A stretch of DNA of 64,000 nt from Defluviitalea raffinosedens (GCF_016908775.1 NZ_JAFBEP010000004.1:62001-126000); one strand, 5' to 3'; positions 52,629 to 61,045 are shown, numbered from the stretch's first letter. A program made the numbers and translations. Notes: generated by a model from the letters alone, not told the origin.

Positions 52629-54578
52629 TCATGGATTTGTATAAAGTATAACTTTTGTTTTAGGATTTACTTCTTCTCCTGATACCGGAAACTGATCGGT
52701 TACCGTTTTACCATTCCCAATCATCTCAACACCCAAATTGAGCTTCTTTAACTCTTTTATAGCATCATCCGTAGCTTTATTAATCAAATCTGGCACAAGC
52801 ACTTTTTCAACTTCATCCATTTTTAGTTCTGCTTCTGTATATTTGGGCTCAATGTTTAAATAAGGCAGAATATTTTCCATGATTTCCTTCATGACCGGAC
52901 CAGCTACAGTTCCCCCGTAATAAATACCTTGTGGCTCATCTATAATAACTAAAGCCATAACTTGCGGGTTTTCTGAAGGAGCAAACGCTAAAAAAGACGC
53001 AATATATTTTTTCGCGCTTCTGGGAAGTTTTTCTGACGTAGCCGTTTTTCCACCAATTCTATATCCGGGAATATATGCTTTATTTCCAGTCCCTTGTGCA
53101 ACTACGCCTTCAAGTATTTTTTTCATGGTATCAGAAGTTTCTTTAGATATGATTTGCTTATCATTTTTATATTCAAATTCCTTTATTACTTCGCCCTGAT
53201 CATTAATAATTTTAGCTCCAAAATGAGGAGTTACTAAAGTTCCTCCATTAACAACTGCAGCAGCTGCTCTAAGGAGTTGCAACGGTGTAATTTGAAAAGA
53301 CTGGCCAAATGACATCGTCGCCAATTCTACAGGCCCAATATCCTTTAGATTATGCATAATTCCTACCGCTTCCCCAGGGACATCGATCCCTGTTTTTTCG
53401 CTAAAACCAAATAACTTCATGTATTGATAAAACTTCTTCGCTCCTAATCGTTCAGCTATCTGCATAAATACAGGGTTACAGGAGTTTTGGACTCCTTGAG
53501 CAAAAGTTTCAGCGCCATGAGCTCTGGGATATCTCCAGCATTTGATCATTCTCCCTGCAACAGTATGATAACCATTGCAGTTAAAATGAGAGTTTACATC
53601 AACAACTTTTTCTTCTAATCCCATTGCTGAAGTGATTATTTTAAATGTGGAACCTGGCTCATATGTATCGTTAATGGCAAAATTTCTCCACATTTTATTG
53701 AGTTCTTTGTATTGCTCTTCTGTGCTGAGCGTATCCCATATTTGATCTAACTCAGAATTATTAATTTTAAAAGGTTGATTTAAATCGTAATCAGGCTTAT
53801 TGGCCATGGCGTAGATTTCACCATTCTGAGGATTCATGACAATCACACTGCCACGTTTTGCATCTTTTGCTTTTACGGCCTTATCCAAAGCTTGTTCTAC
53901 ATATTGTTGAATAGTTAAATCAATGGTTGTTACTAAATGATCCCCTGGAATGGGTTCAATTCTTCTTTCTGGAGTATTCTTTAATTTTCTGCCTTTACCA
54001 TCTGTCTCCGTTAAGATTTTGCCAGGTGTGCCTTTCAAATATTCATCGTATTTTACTTCCAAACCAATAATGCCCTGATTGTCTTTCCCTACAAATCCTA
54101 TGACATGGCTGGCTAAGTTGCTGTAAGGATAATACCTTTTTGAATCTTCATCAATTTTTACTCCTGGAAGATTCATTTTGCGTATTTCATCAGCGACTTC
54201 CTTATCTACTTTTGATTGAATTCTTTCAAGGGCAACAACCTTATCTACTTTCTTTTTCACTGTTTCATAGTCTAAATTCAGCTTTTCTGAAAGAACTCGT
54301 GCGACTTGTTCTGCATTCTCAATTTGTGCATGAATAACCCCAATAGTTGCTACTGTTGCACTTTTTGCCAATGCTACTCCGTTTCTGTCATAAATCGTAC
54401 CTCTTTGAGGGGAAATCAAACGATCTCTGGTATGCTGTTCATAAGCCAATTCTTGCAAAAAATCCCCCTGTACAATTTGCAAATATGCAATTCTAAACAT
54501 TAGGCCCACAATACCCAATGTAAAAACAAATAAAAAAAACAATAATTTTCTTTTTATCTTTACAGTAGGTTTATCCAT
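52629..54578 (-). CDS. spoVD: SpoVD-type class B penicillin-binding protein
   Basis: 649 residues: membrane anchor about 10-33, dimerisation domain, transpeptidase domain with S310-TFK313 and S366-CN368, and one C-terminal PASTA domain (about 590-647). The third motif is K511-T-A-T rather than KTG. SpoVD cross-links cortex peptidoglycan in the mother cell in Bacillus; position after the division PBP and before murE is the same. Its GGGGG ribosome site is buried in a 14-bp hairpin (54585-54635). A vegetative role cannot be excluded. Confidence 0.9.
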   Translation of the reverse strand: MDKPTVKIKRKLLFFLFVFTLGIVGLMFRIAYLQIVQGDFLQELAYEQHTRDRLISPQRGTIYDRNGVALAKSATVATIGVIHAQIENAEQVARVLSEKLNLDYETVKKKVDKVVALERIQSKVDKEVADEIRKMNLPGVKIDEDSKRYYPYSNLASHVIGFVGKDNQGIIGLEVKYDEYLKGTPGKILTETDGKGRKLKNTPERRIEPIPGDHLVTTIDLTIQQYVEQALDKAVKAKDAKRGSVIVMNPQNGEIYAMANKPDYDLNQPFKINNSELDQIWDTLSTEEQYKELNKMWRNFAINDTYEPGSTFKIITSAMGLEEKVVDVNSHFNCNGYHTVAGRMIKCWRYPRAHGAETFAQGVQNSCNPVFMQIAERLGAKKFYQYMKLFGFSEKTGIDVPGEAVGIMHNLKDIGPVELATMSFGQSFQITPLQLLRAAAAVVNGGTLVTPHFGAKIINDQGEVIKEFEYKNDKQIISKETSDTMKKILEGVVAQGTGNKAYIPGYRIGGKTATSEKLPRSAKKYIASFLAFAPSENPQVMALVIIDEPQGIYYGGTVAGPVMKEIMENILPYLNIEPKYTEAELKMDEVEKVLVPDLINKATDDAIKELKKLNLGVEMIGNGKTVTDQFPVSGEEVNPKTKVILYTNP

Positions 54579-54584
54579 ATGATT

Positions 54585-54635
54585 CCCCCATCATTGCACA
54601 CACTGCTTAGTATCATTCTATTGCAATAATGGGGG
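54585..54635 (-). promoter_or_regulatory. Hairpin that hides the spoVD ribosome-binding site
   Basis: Minus strand CCCCCATTATTGCA (54635-54622) and TGCAATGATGGGGG (54598-54585) form 14 uninterrupted pairs (one G-U) around a 23-base loop. The last five G are the spoVD Shine-Dalgarno sequence, six bases before ATG. The 5-prime arm begins 11 nt after the ftsI stop, within reach of a terminating ribosome. Confidence 0.8.
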
Positions 54636-54640
54636 TAATA

Positions 54641-54712
54641 TTCATTCTATTCATTCTGTTCAATCTGTTCAGTTTGATCTAGTTGTTCATTCATTTCTGT
54701 TTGATCTGACTC
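54641..54712 (-). repeat. 9-bp coding minisatellite at the ftsI 3-prime end
   Basis: Eight degenerate 9-bp units of the type TTCATTCTG (plus strand) encode the tripeptide Q-x-E/D repeatedly on the minus strand. The final unit reads TAG-AAT-GAA instead of CAG-AAT-GAA, so the stop codon is inside the array. Confidence 0.8.
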
Positions 54713-56677
54713 TTCGTTTTGTCCTTCAGAGACATATAATTTAATTTTCATACCCTGAGGTACTTTTGTCTCTGCCTTAGGAAATTGATCGATAATGAGA
54801 CTTCCTGTACCGATCACCTCATAATTCAGTCCTTTAATCGTAAGATCCATATCTGCTTCCATGAGCTGTAACCCTTTATAATCAGGCAATTCAATATCCG
54901 TTCTCTCATATTCAACTTCTTTATCAGAAGGCTCTACGCCTATATATGGAAGAATATTTTCAAATAATTCTTTAGCCACAGGGGCCGCAGCACCACTACC
55001 TTCTGAATAATACTCCGTTTCATCTAGCAATACAAGTACAATGATTTTAGGATTTTCCACTGGAGCGAATCCAATAAATGAAAGGGCATATTTCCCCTCA
55101 CCTCTGGGTAACTTCTCTGCTGTTCCTGTTTTTCCACCAATTCTATAACCTTCCACTTTTGCTTTTTTTCCTGTGCCTGATTTTACAACAGATTCCAGCT
55201 GATTTCTTACCAACTGGGAAGTCTCTTTTGAAATCACTTTTCTTCGCACGATGGGAGTAAATTCTTTAACAACATTTCCATTTTCAGAAGCAATCTGCTT
55301 TACGATATAAGGTTTCATCAAGTTTCCACCATTGATCACTGAAGCAAATCCATTTAAAATCTGCAACGGCGTAACATTAAAGGATTGTCCAAAAGAACTG
55401 GTGGCCAATTCCACCGGATTTAAATTTTCTAACCTGTGAAGAATTCCCTCTGCTTCCCCCGGAAGATCTATTCCTGTTATTTCTCCAAAACCAAACACCT
55501 TTTGATAACGATAAAAAATCTCTGACCCCATCTTTTCTACAATATCCATCATGGCAACATTACATGAATTCGCCAAAGCTTCTTCGATGGTCTGGTCACC
55601 GTGCCCACTGGTTTTCCAACATTTAATCACCTGGCCATAAACATTTTTATAGCCCCCACAGTAGAAGTGATCATCCAAAGAAATAATGTTTTCCTCCAGA
55701 GCCGCTGCCACTAAAAGAGGCTTGAAAGTTGAACCAGGTTCATATGTATTACTGACATTATAATTCTTCCATACAGCATTAAGTTGTTCTACTTTTTCCT
55801 CCTTTGATAAACTGTTCCATATGTTCTTGTCAATATACTCACTTAAATCATTGTAATTATTAGGATTAAACGTTGGATATGCAGCCATCGCCAAAATTTC
55901 CCCTGTATTGGGATCCATAGCAATGATCGAAGCATTTTGGGGATGATGTTCATTGACAGCATTCTGTAGTGCAATTTCCGCAAAATGCTGAATAGTCTCA
56001 TCTATCGTCAATACAATTGTATTTCCGGGCTTGGCAGGAATATTTTCTTCCATAATATATTTACCCTCTTTTAACATTGGAAATACACGCCCTGGAACTC
56101 CTGTAAGCCATTCATTATACTGCTGTTCTATCCCATATTGAGCTTTTTTGTCTTTGTTTACAAACCCAAGGATATGTGCTGCAAATTCATCTTTTAGATA
56201 ACTTCTAATCGAATCTTCTTCCAGCCATACGCCTTTTAATCCTTCGTTTTTAATTTTTTGTGCCATATCCGCTTTAATATGTTTCTTTATTACTTCATAT
56301 CTGGAATGGGGATTTTGTGAAATGATATCGTTCAAATCTTTTTCTGAAACAGATAAAAACTTGCCCAAAGTTTGCACTGTTCTATTTTTTTCATTTTCTG
56401 AAACCTGTTTAAGTAAAACATCAGGATCTAATATAACATTATATACAATTGTACTTAAAGCTAAATCATGATAATTTCTATCTACTATACTCCCTCTGTT
56501 GGGATAAATGATCTGCTCATTATTCAAACGCTGAAGTACTGCTTTCTCTTCATATTCTGCTCCGTCCACATATTTTATATAGCCAATTCTATACATCAAA
56601 AAAAGAATTGAAAATAAGAAAAAGAGTAGCATTAAAAAATATCTTCTTTTAACCTGTTGAACGATTAATTCATTCAT
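54647..56677 (-). CDS. ftsI: FtsI/PBP2B-type class B penicillin-binding protein of division
   Basis: About 676 residues from the chosen start: membrane helix about 12-33, dimerisation domain, transpeptidase with S316-TFK, S371-CN and K516-TGT, a PASTA domain, and a 25-residue E/Q-rich C-terminal tail made of Q-x-E triplets. It cross-links septal peptidoglycan with FtsW. ATG at 56677 lies four bases after the ftsL stop with GGAAAGAG upstream; the frame extends 10 codons into ftsL. B. subtilis PBP2B has two PASTA domains; here one. Confidence 0.93.
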   Translation of the reverse strand: MNELIVQQVKRRYFLMLLFFLFSILFLMYRIGYIKYVDGAEYEEKAVLQRLNNEQIIYPNRGSIVDRNYHDLALSTIVYNVILDPDVLLKQVSENEKNRTVQTLGKFLSVSEKDLNDIISQNPHSRYEVIKKHIKADMAQKIKNEGLKGVWLEEDSIRSYLKDEFAAHILGFVNKDKKAQYGIEQQYNEWLTGVPGRVFPMLKEGKYIMEENIPAKPGNTIVLTIDETIQHFAEIALQNAVNEHHPQNASIIAMDPNTGEILAMAAYPTFNPNNYNDLSEYIDKNIWNSLSKEEKVEQLNAVWKNYNVSNTYEPGSTFKPLLVAAALEENIISLDDHFYCGGYKNVYGQVIKCWKTSGHGDQTIEEALANSCNVAMMDIVEKMGSEIFYRYQKVFGFGEITGIDLPGEAEGILHRLENLNPVELATSSFGQSFNVTPLQILNGFASVINGGNLMKPYIVKQIASENGNVVKEFTPIVRRKVISKETSQLVRNQLESVVKSGTGKKAKVEGYRIGGKTGTAEKLPRGEGKYALSFIGFAPVENPKIIVLVLLDETEYYSEGSGAAAPVAKELFENILPYIGVEPSDKEVEYERTDIELPDYKGLQLMEADMDLTIKGLNYEVIGTGSLIIDQFPKAETKVPQGMKIKLYVSEGQNEESDQTEMNEQLDQTEQIEQNE

Positions 56678-56681
56678 TATT

Positions 56682-57233
56682 TCACTCTTTCCAATTAAAA
56701 AAATCAAAGAAGCTGGCAGCTACAACATCTTCCTCAGCAGTTTGTTCTTGTTCATTATTAGGTTGATAATATGCTGTATAACTCACTTTAGGTATATCAA
56801 TATAAACAATCTGATGTGGTGCTGGCTCTACCATTCCCAGTTTTTCTGTAGCTTTTTTCTTAATGACTGTAAGATCAATGCTTTCTGCGATTTCTGATTT
56901 CAGAGATGTATTCATGTTTTGTAGTTCCTTCAACTGAGATTTCATATTTTTAATTTGCTTTTGATTAAATGTAATTGAAGCATATTGTCCCATAAGAAAT
57001 AAACAGCCAATAAAAATTAAAACAACATTTCCAACCAGTTTTAATTTGTAAAATACAACTTCATTAGATTTCTCTGCCTTTTGCTTTTGCAAAGGATGCT
57101 TTAACGCGTCTTCTACCAAAATCTCATGAAATTCAGTACTAAGTTTAGGCGCAGTTGCTCCGGGTACAAAAATCTGTTCATTATAAAAGTCATTCTTTTT
57201 CAATTTCTTATGCGCAACATACTTCCTTCCCAT
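56682..57233 (-). CDS. ftsL: FtsL-type division protein
   Basis: About 183 residues: basic cytoplasmic part, one membrane helix near 95-115 (LKLVGNVVLIFIGCLFLMGQY), a coiled coil with leucine heptads (QIKNMKSQLKELQNMNTSLKSEIAE) and an acidic C-terminus. FtsL joins DivIC and FtsQ in the divisome. Sequence identity in the family is low; the call rests on topology and position between rsmH and ftsI. The strong GGGGGAG before ATG at 57233 overrides the longer frame. Confidence 0.88.
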   Translation of the reverse strand: MGRKYVAHKKLKKNDFYNEQIFVPGATAPKLSTEFHEILVEDALKHPLQKQKAEKSNEVVFYKLKLVGNVVLIFIGCLFLMGQYASITFNQKQIKNMKSQLKELQNMNTSLKSEIAESIDLTVIKKKATEKLGMVEPAPHQIVYIDIPKVSYTAYYQPNNEQEQTAEEDVVAASFFDFFNWKE

Positions 57234-57249
57234 TTTAACTCCCCCAAAA

Positions 57250-58185
57250 TCATAATTTCTCCAAAATTCTAAGCTTAGCACTTCTTGCCCTTGGATTGGC
57301 TTCTAGTTCTTCCTTTGTTGGCAAAACAGGTTTTTTAGTAATTATTTTCACTTGTCTCTTTTTCCCGCATACACAGACTGGAAACTCAGGTGGACAGGTA
57401 CATGGATTTTCTAATTCTTTAAAAGTCTGTTTTACTATTCTGTCTTCTAAAGAATGGAATGTAATGATACAGAGCCTTCCTTTATGATCAAGCAAATCCA
57501 CAATATCCAGTATGGTATTTCTTAATATTTCCAGTTCCCCATTTACTTCGATTCGAATAGCCTGAAATGTTCTCTTGGCAGGATGAGGACCATCTTTTCT
57601 GGCTCCTGCTGGTATGGCTTTCTTAATAATATCTACCAATTGAAATGTGGTTGAAATGGGTGTCTTTTTTCTCTCTTCCACAATAAAATGTGCAATTCTT
57701 TTCGCCCATCTCTCTTCTCCATAATTTTTAATAATTTTTTCTAATTCATTTTCACTATACTCATTTACTACTTCTTTTGCCGTAAACGATGCATTCTGAT
57801 TCATCCTCATGTCTAATTCTGCATTATGCATATATGAAAAACCTCTATCGGGCTCGTCCAATTGATGAGAAGAAACTCCTAAATCCAAAAGCATTCCATT
57901 AATAGAAGGAATATTTAAATCCCCCAATATCTTTCTAATATGTGAAAAATTATCATTAACCATTATGATATTAGGATATTTCACTTTTAATCTCTTTTCA
58001 GAAGCTCTGATCGCATTTAGATCCTGATCTATCCCAATTAATAATCCTTTTCTGCTTAATTTACTGCAAATAGCTTCTGAATGGCCTCCACCGCCCATTG
58101 TTCCGTCGACATAAATACCATCAGGCAGAATCTCTAATCCATCGATACATTCATTAAGAAGAACTGATACATGATGGAAATTCAT
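57250..58185 (-). CDS. rsmH: RsmH (MraW), 16S rRNA C1402 N4-methyltransferase
   Basis: 311 residues with SAM-binding [15 protein letters not shown], the [21 protein letters not shown] motif, [11 protein letters not shown], a C-terminal [12 protein letters not shown] and a Cys-rich segment [17 protein letters not shown]. It methylates cytidine 1402 in the ribosomal P site. Second gene of the dcw operon, 16 nt after mraZ. Standard length. Confidence 0.97.
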   Translation of the reverse strand: MNFHHVSVLLNECIDGLEILPDGIYVDGTMGGGGHSEAICSKLSRKGLLIGIDQDLNAIRASEKRLKVKYPNIIMVNDNFSHIRKILGDLNIPSINGMLLDLGVSSHQLDEPDRGFSYMHNAELDMRMNQNASFTAKEVVNEYSENELEKIIKNYGEERWAKRIAHFIVEERKKTPISTTFQLVDIIKKAIPAGARKDGPHPAKRTFQAIRIEVNGELEILRNTILDIVDLLDHKGRLCIITFHSLEDRIVKQTFKELENPCTCPPEFPVCVCGKKRQVKIITKKPVLPTKEELEANPRARSAKLRILEKL

Positions 58186-58201
58186 CTTTTCACCTCATTG
58201 C

Positions 58202-58633
58202 TTATATTCCCAAATCTTGCATATTTTCTGCTAAAACACTCGCATCAAAATCCTCATCATTATTATATGCTTCCCAATTCTCTTTACTCCATATTTCTAC
58301 TCGATTTGAAACCCCTATCAATATGACATCCTTTTCCAATCCACTATAAACCCTCAAGTTATTAGGAATAAGGATCCTTCCCTGCTTGTCCACGGAACAC
58401 TCCACAGCACCTGCGAAGAAAAATCTAACAAATTTTCTTGCATTTCCACTTGTAAGCGGAAGAGTTTTTAACTTTTCTTCAAAAATCTTCCATTCAGTAT
58501 AAGGATACACAAAAAGGCAGTTATCTAATCCTTTTGTTATAACAAACACATCTCCCAACTCTTCTCTGAATTTAGCCGGAACAATCAACCGTCCTTTAGT
58601 ATCAATTGTATGTTGATATTCCCCCATAAACAT
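58202..58633 (-). CDS. mraZ: MraZ, transcriptional repressor of the dcw cluster
   Basis: 143 residues with two AbrB-like DNA-binding half-domains, each containing D-x-x-GR ([14 protein letters not shown] and [13 protein letters not shown]). MraZ forms rings and binds direct repeats upstream of its own gene to repress cell-wall/division genes. The corresponding repeats lie in its leader (58641-58687). First gene of the operon. Confidence 0.97.
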   Translation of the reverse strand: MFMGEYQHTIDTKGRLIVPAKFREELGDVFVITKGLDNCLFVYPYTEWKIFEEKLKTLPLTSGNARKFVRFFFAGAVECSVDKQGRILIPNNLRVYSGLEKDVILIGVSNRVEIWSKENWEAYNNDEDFDASVLAENMQDLGI

Positions 58634-58640
58634 GTGTATC

Positions 58641-58687
58641 CCACCTTAAACACTTACGCACCACTTTCCTCCACTTACAACCACTTT
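58641..58687 (-). promoter_or_regulatory. Array of five MraZ boxes
   Basis: Minus strand copies AAAGTGG, TAAGTGG, AAAGTGG, TAAGTGT and AAGGTGG start at 58687, 58677, 58667, 58656 and 58647. The period is 10 bp, with the fourth shifted by one. Family knowledge: MraZ recognises AAAGTG/GTGG-type direct repeats near its promoter. Here the array fills the untranslated leader. Confidence 0.8.
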
Positions 58688-58696
58688 CTACCTTGT

Positions 58697-58725
58697 ATTG
58701 TAATATGTTAACTTCTTTTTTTCAA
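58697..58725 (-). promoter_or_regulatory. mraZ (dcw) promoter
   Basis: Minus strand TTGAAA (58725-58720), 17 bp, TACAAT (58702-58697), a strong sigma-A match. The start site would be near 58690, directly before the first MraZ box, so repressor bound to the boxes would block early elongation or initiation. Confidence 0.75.
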
Positions 58726-58734
58726 GTATTTTCA

Positions 58735-58770
58735 AGAAAATAAAAAGAGATAGGCGTTATTACCTATCTC
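58735..58770 (-). terminator. Terminator of the spo0E-like gene
   Basis: GAGATAGG (58747-58754) pairs with CCTATCTC (58763-58770) around an eight-base loop, followed on the minus strand by TTTTTATTTTC. It separates the spo0E-like gene from the mraZ promoter. Confidence 0.8.
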
Positions 58771-58792
58771 AAGATAGTAAATTCTTATTAAA

Positions 58793-58960
58793 TTATGAAT
58801 CTATACACTGTGAGTTACAAAGATCATAATTATAATAGAGTAAAATCAACCTGTCCAACTCAGTGCTAAGTTTGTAAATTTCTTGAAAATCTTCTTCTTC
58901 TACGATCAATTGGTTTAACTTTTCTCGTAGAACATCGATCTCCCCATAAATATTATTCAT
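58793..58960 (-). CDS. Small Spo0E-like aspartyl phosphatase
   Basis: 55 residues, too short for many gene finders. The protein begins MNNIYGEIDVLREKLNQL and contains the Spo0E-family signature S-x-E-L-D (S32 to D36, LSTELDRLI) in a two-helix hairpin. Such proteins dephosphorylate Spo0A-P and delay sporulation. The ATG is preceded by GAGGTG; a near-perfect promoter (59033-59061) and a terminator (58735-58770) bracket it, so it is an independent transcription unit. The C-terminus is short and contains two cysteines. Which phosphoprotein it targets is inferred from the family. Confidence 0.85.
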   Translation of the reverse strand: MNNIYGEIDVLREKLNQLIVEEEDFQEIYKLSTELDRLILLYYNYDLCNSQCIDS

Positions 58961-59032
58961 TTTTTCACCTCATTTAAAAAATCCCCATAGTTAAATCATA
59001 ATCTCTTTATCTATCTCTCTATTTGTATAATT

Positions 59033-59061
59033 ATTATAATACGTTTTAAATGATAAATCAA
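59033..59061 (-). promoter_or_regulatory. Promoter of the spo0E-like gene
   Basis: Minus strand TTGATT (59061-59056), 17 bp, TATAAT (59038-59033). Transcription would start near 59026, about 65 nt before the ATG. Confidence 0.75.
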
Positions 59062-59087
59062 CATATTTTTACACATTTTTCCCATTT

Positions 59088-59954
59088 TTATATTTCTTTT
59101 GCATTTTTTCTTTTATGCATCACAAATATAATAGAACTAACAATTAATACTCCGGATAATAACTGAGAAACAGCTATTCCTGTATTTCCAATAGTAAGCT
59201 GATCTGTCCTTAATCCTTCTATCCATACCCTTCCACAGCCATAACCGGCCAAATACATTAAAAAGATTTCCCCTGTAAATTTTTTTCTCCTTCTGTACCA
59301 CAGAAGGAAAAGGAAAAGGCCAAAATTCCAGAATGATTCATATAAAAATGTGGGATGTACCTGTACATACTGGATCCCATTATAAGTAATTATGTTGTTT
59401 AAAATATCTTCTGTTAGATGCTGCCCCACATTATTTTTCATTAAGCGCATTGCAAAAATCGAATCAGTATATCTGCCAAATGCCTCCTGGTTAAAAAAAT
59501 TCCCCCATCTGCCAATGGATTGACCTAGTACTAAGCTGGGAGCAGCAGTATCTGCCAGCAGCCAAAAAGATAATTTTCTTTTCTTTGTAAAAACCCAAGC
59601 TACTCCAATAGCTGCCAAAACGCCTCCATATATAGCTAATCCGCCTTCTCTAAAGGCAAAGATTTTCAAAAGATTATCCTTATAGCTTTCCCATGAAAAA
59701 ATAACATAATAGGTTCTTGCGCCAATAAGCGCTGCAATTAAAGCATATAATAAAAAATCTATATAATTTTCTGGATTTTGATTCGTCCTTTTTGCTTCTC
59801 TCTGCGCCAGAAGAAGTCCCAGGATCACTGCCGAACCTATAATAACTCCATACCAGTAAACAGGAAAACCAAAAAGTTTAAATGCAACAGGATCTAATTC
59901 GTAAATTTTAATATTTAAATGTGGAAACCACACTTCAGGCATTCTATCCATCAT
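59088..59954 (-). CDS. lgt: Lgt, prolipoprotein diacylglyceryl transferase
   Basis: 288 residues, seven membrane helices, with the Lgt signature GQSIGRWGNFFNQEAFG, the GGLAIYGGVLAA segment and C-terminal YGCGRVWIEGLRTDQL. It transfers diacylglycerol to the lipobox cysteine of prelipoproteins, for example the YhcN-like lipoprotein encoded next to it. GGGGA before ATG-ATG; either could be the start. No distinct terminator was seen. Confidence 0.96.
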   Translation of the reverse strand: MMDRMPEVWFPHLNIKIYELDPVAFKLFGFPVYWYGVIIGSAVILGLLLAQREAKRTNQNPENYIDFLLYALIAALIGARTYYVIFSWESYKDNLLKIFAFREGGLAIYGGVLAAIGVAWVFTKKRKLSFWLLADTAAPSLVLGQSIGRWGNFFNQEAFGRYTDSIFAMRLMKNNVGQHLTEDILNNIITYNGIQYVQVHPTFLYESFWNFGLFLFLLWYRRRKKFTGEIFLMYLAGYGCGRVWIEGLRTDQLTIGNTGIAVSQLLSGVLIVSSIIFVMHKRKNAKEI

Positions 59955-60042
59955 AATTCCCCTTTTTCTTTAGTATATTAAATGATGATTATTAATTATA
60001 ATTATTTTTATTAAAAATGTAAAATAAAATCATACTATATTT

Positions 60043-60603
60043 TTAAACGATAGGAGTAATTCTTCTTATAATCGAACCCAGTTCTTCAGCAAGTCCATCT
60101 ATTGGTTTACCATTATTTAAATCCTGGGCAATAGATGTAATTCTCTTAACCAACTCAGGGGATGCAGTTACCGCAACATTTTTTAATGAAGCATCCGCCA
60201 AAAAAGTTTTTTCCTCAATTAATTTTTTTGCTTCTTCAACTTCTTCTTCATTTATGCCATGATCCAATTCGACGCCTACTAAAGCAATATTCCCCATGAC
60301 AATAACAGTAGCCTTCTCTACCTTTGGAAGTGTTGTTATTATTCTTGCAATATGTTTAGCTCTTTCACTGCTATATTGAATATCCCAGATATTATTTTTT
60401 TCAACTTGTTCCGGGACATTATAGGGATTCGTTCTTTTAAATTCCTCCATTGAGCCTTTTGCTTCTATTTTACTCGTATTATATTGATCTTCTGAATTTT
60501 CAATTCTGTTCTGTATTGATTTCGAATTTATTGTATTATTTGCACTGCATGCAGTTATAATAAAGACATAAATCAAACCAATTAAGTATTTGCTTTTCGG
60601 CAT
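60043..60603 (-). CDS. YhcN/YlaJ-family sporulation lipoprotein
   Basis: 186 residues: signal peptide with a lipobox ending at C19 (IITACS), a polar linker, and the YhcN/YlaJ domain with ERAKHIARIITTLPKVEKATVIVMGNIALVGVELD. Members are spore-membrane lipoproteins in Bacillus with roles in germination or spore structure. GGAGGTGG site. I searched the upstream 200 nt for a sigma-G or sigma-E promoter and saw none that fits. Confidence 0.9.
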   Translation of the reverse strand: MPKSKYLIGLIYVFIITACSANNTINSKSIQNRIENSEDQYNTSKIEAKGSMEEFKRTNPYNVPEQVEKNNIWDIQYSSERAKHIARIITTLPKVEKATVIVMGNIALVGVELDHGINEEEVEEAKKLIEEKTFLADASLKNVAVTASPELVKRITSIAQDLNNGKPIDGLAEELGSIIRRITPIV

Positions 60604-60819
60604 ATGTCCACCTCCAATATTAGTGTTTGAAAAAACAAAAATTTTTAATGTAGAAAAGTATGTTCATTTCTCCACTGATTTCTTGATATCCTCATGAATA
60701 AAGCGAATAAAAACCTTTTTAAATAAGATAATAAGATTAATTGCTTTTTTTAGCTGAAAAGCTATGGTAAAATAATCATAAGTATCTAAATATTTTTTAT
60801 ATCGATAGGAGGAATCACC

Positions 60820-61002
60820 ATGCGTTCAGAAGCTAAAAAGCGTCATTATCGTGTTGCGCAAAGAGAAATTGAGCAATCTCCAAATAAAGGAGTTTTCATT
60901 GCAAACGAGAAAAAGCAAACTTATATTTTATTTGCAATAGGTATATTCCTTTTTACTTTTGTTCAAGGTTTTATTTTAGGATATTTCGTATCAAGAGACT
61001 AA
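60820..61002 (+). CDS. Small membrane protein of unknown function
   Basis: 60 residues: a basic, hydrophilic N-terminal half (KKRHYRVAQREIEQSPNKG) and one C-terminal membrane helix (YILFAIGIFLFTFVQGFILGYFV) ending in SRD. I do not recognise the family. It is a real gene: ATAGGAGG precedes ATG, a TGG-TAAAAT extended -10 lies at 60765-60773, and a strong terminator follows four bases after the stop. It is transcribed toward ychF but as a separate unit. Confidence 0.75.
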   Translation: MRSEAKKRHYRVAQREIEQSPNKGVFIANEKKQTYILFAIGIFLFTFVQGFILGYFVSRD

Positions 61003-61004
61003 AG

Positions 61005-61035
61005 ATGCACAATGCTTTCATTGTGCATTTTCTTT
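61005..61035 (+). terminator. Terminator of the small membrane protein gene
   Basis: ATGCACAATG (61005-61014) pairs with CATTGTGCAT (61019-61028) around CTTT, followed by TTTCTTT. Confidence 0.85.
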
Positions 61036-61045
61036 ATAGGCGGGA

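Noticed and set aside
60604-60819. Sigma-G or sigma-E promoter for the YhcN-like lipoprotein gene
   Set aside because: CATACTT resembles a sigma-G -10, but no matching -35 exists at 17-18 bp; not claimed.
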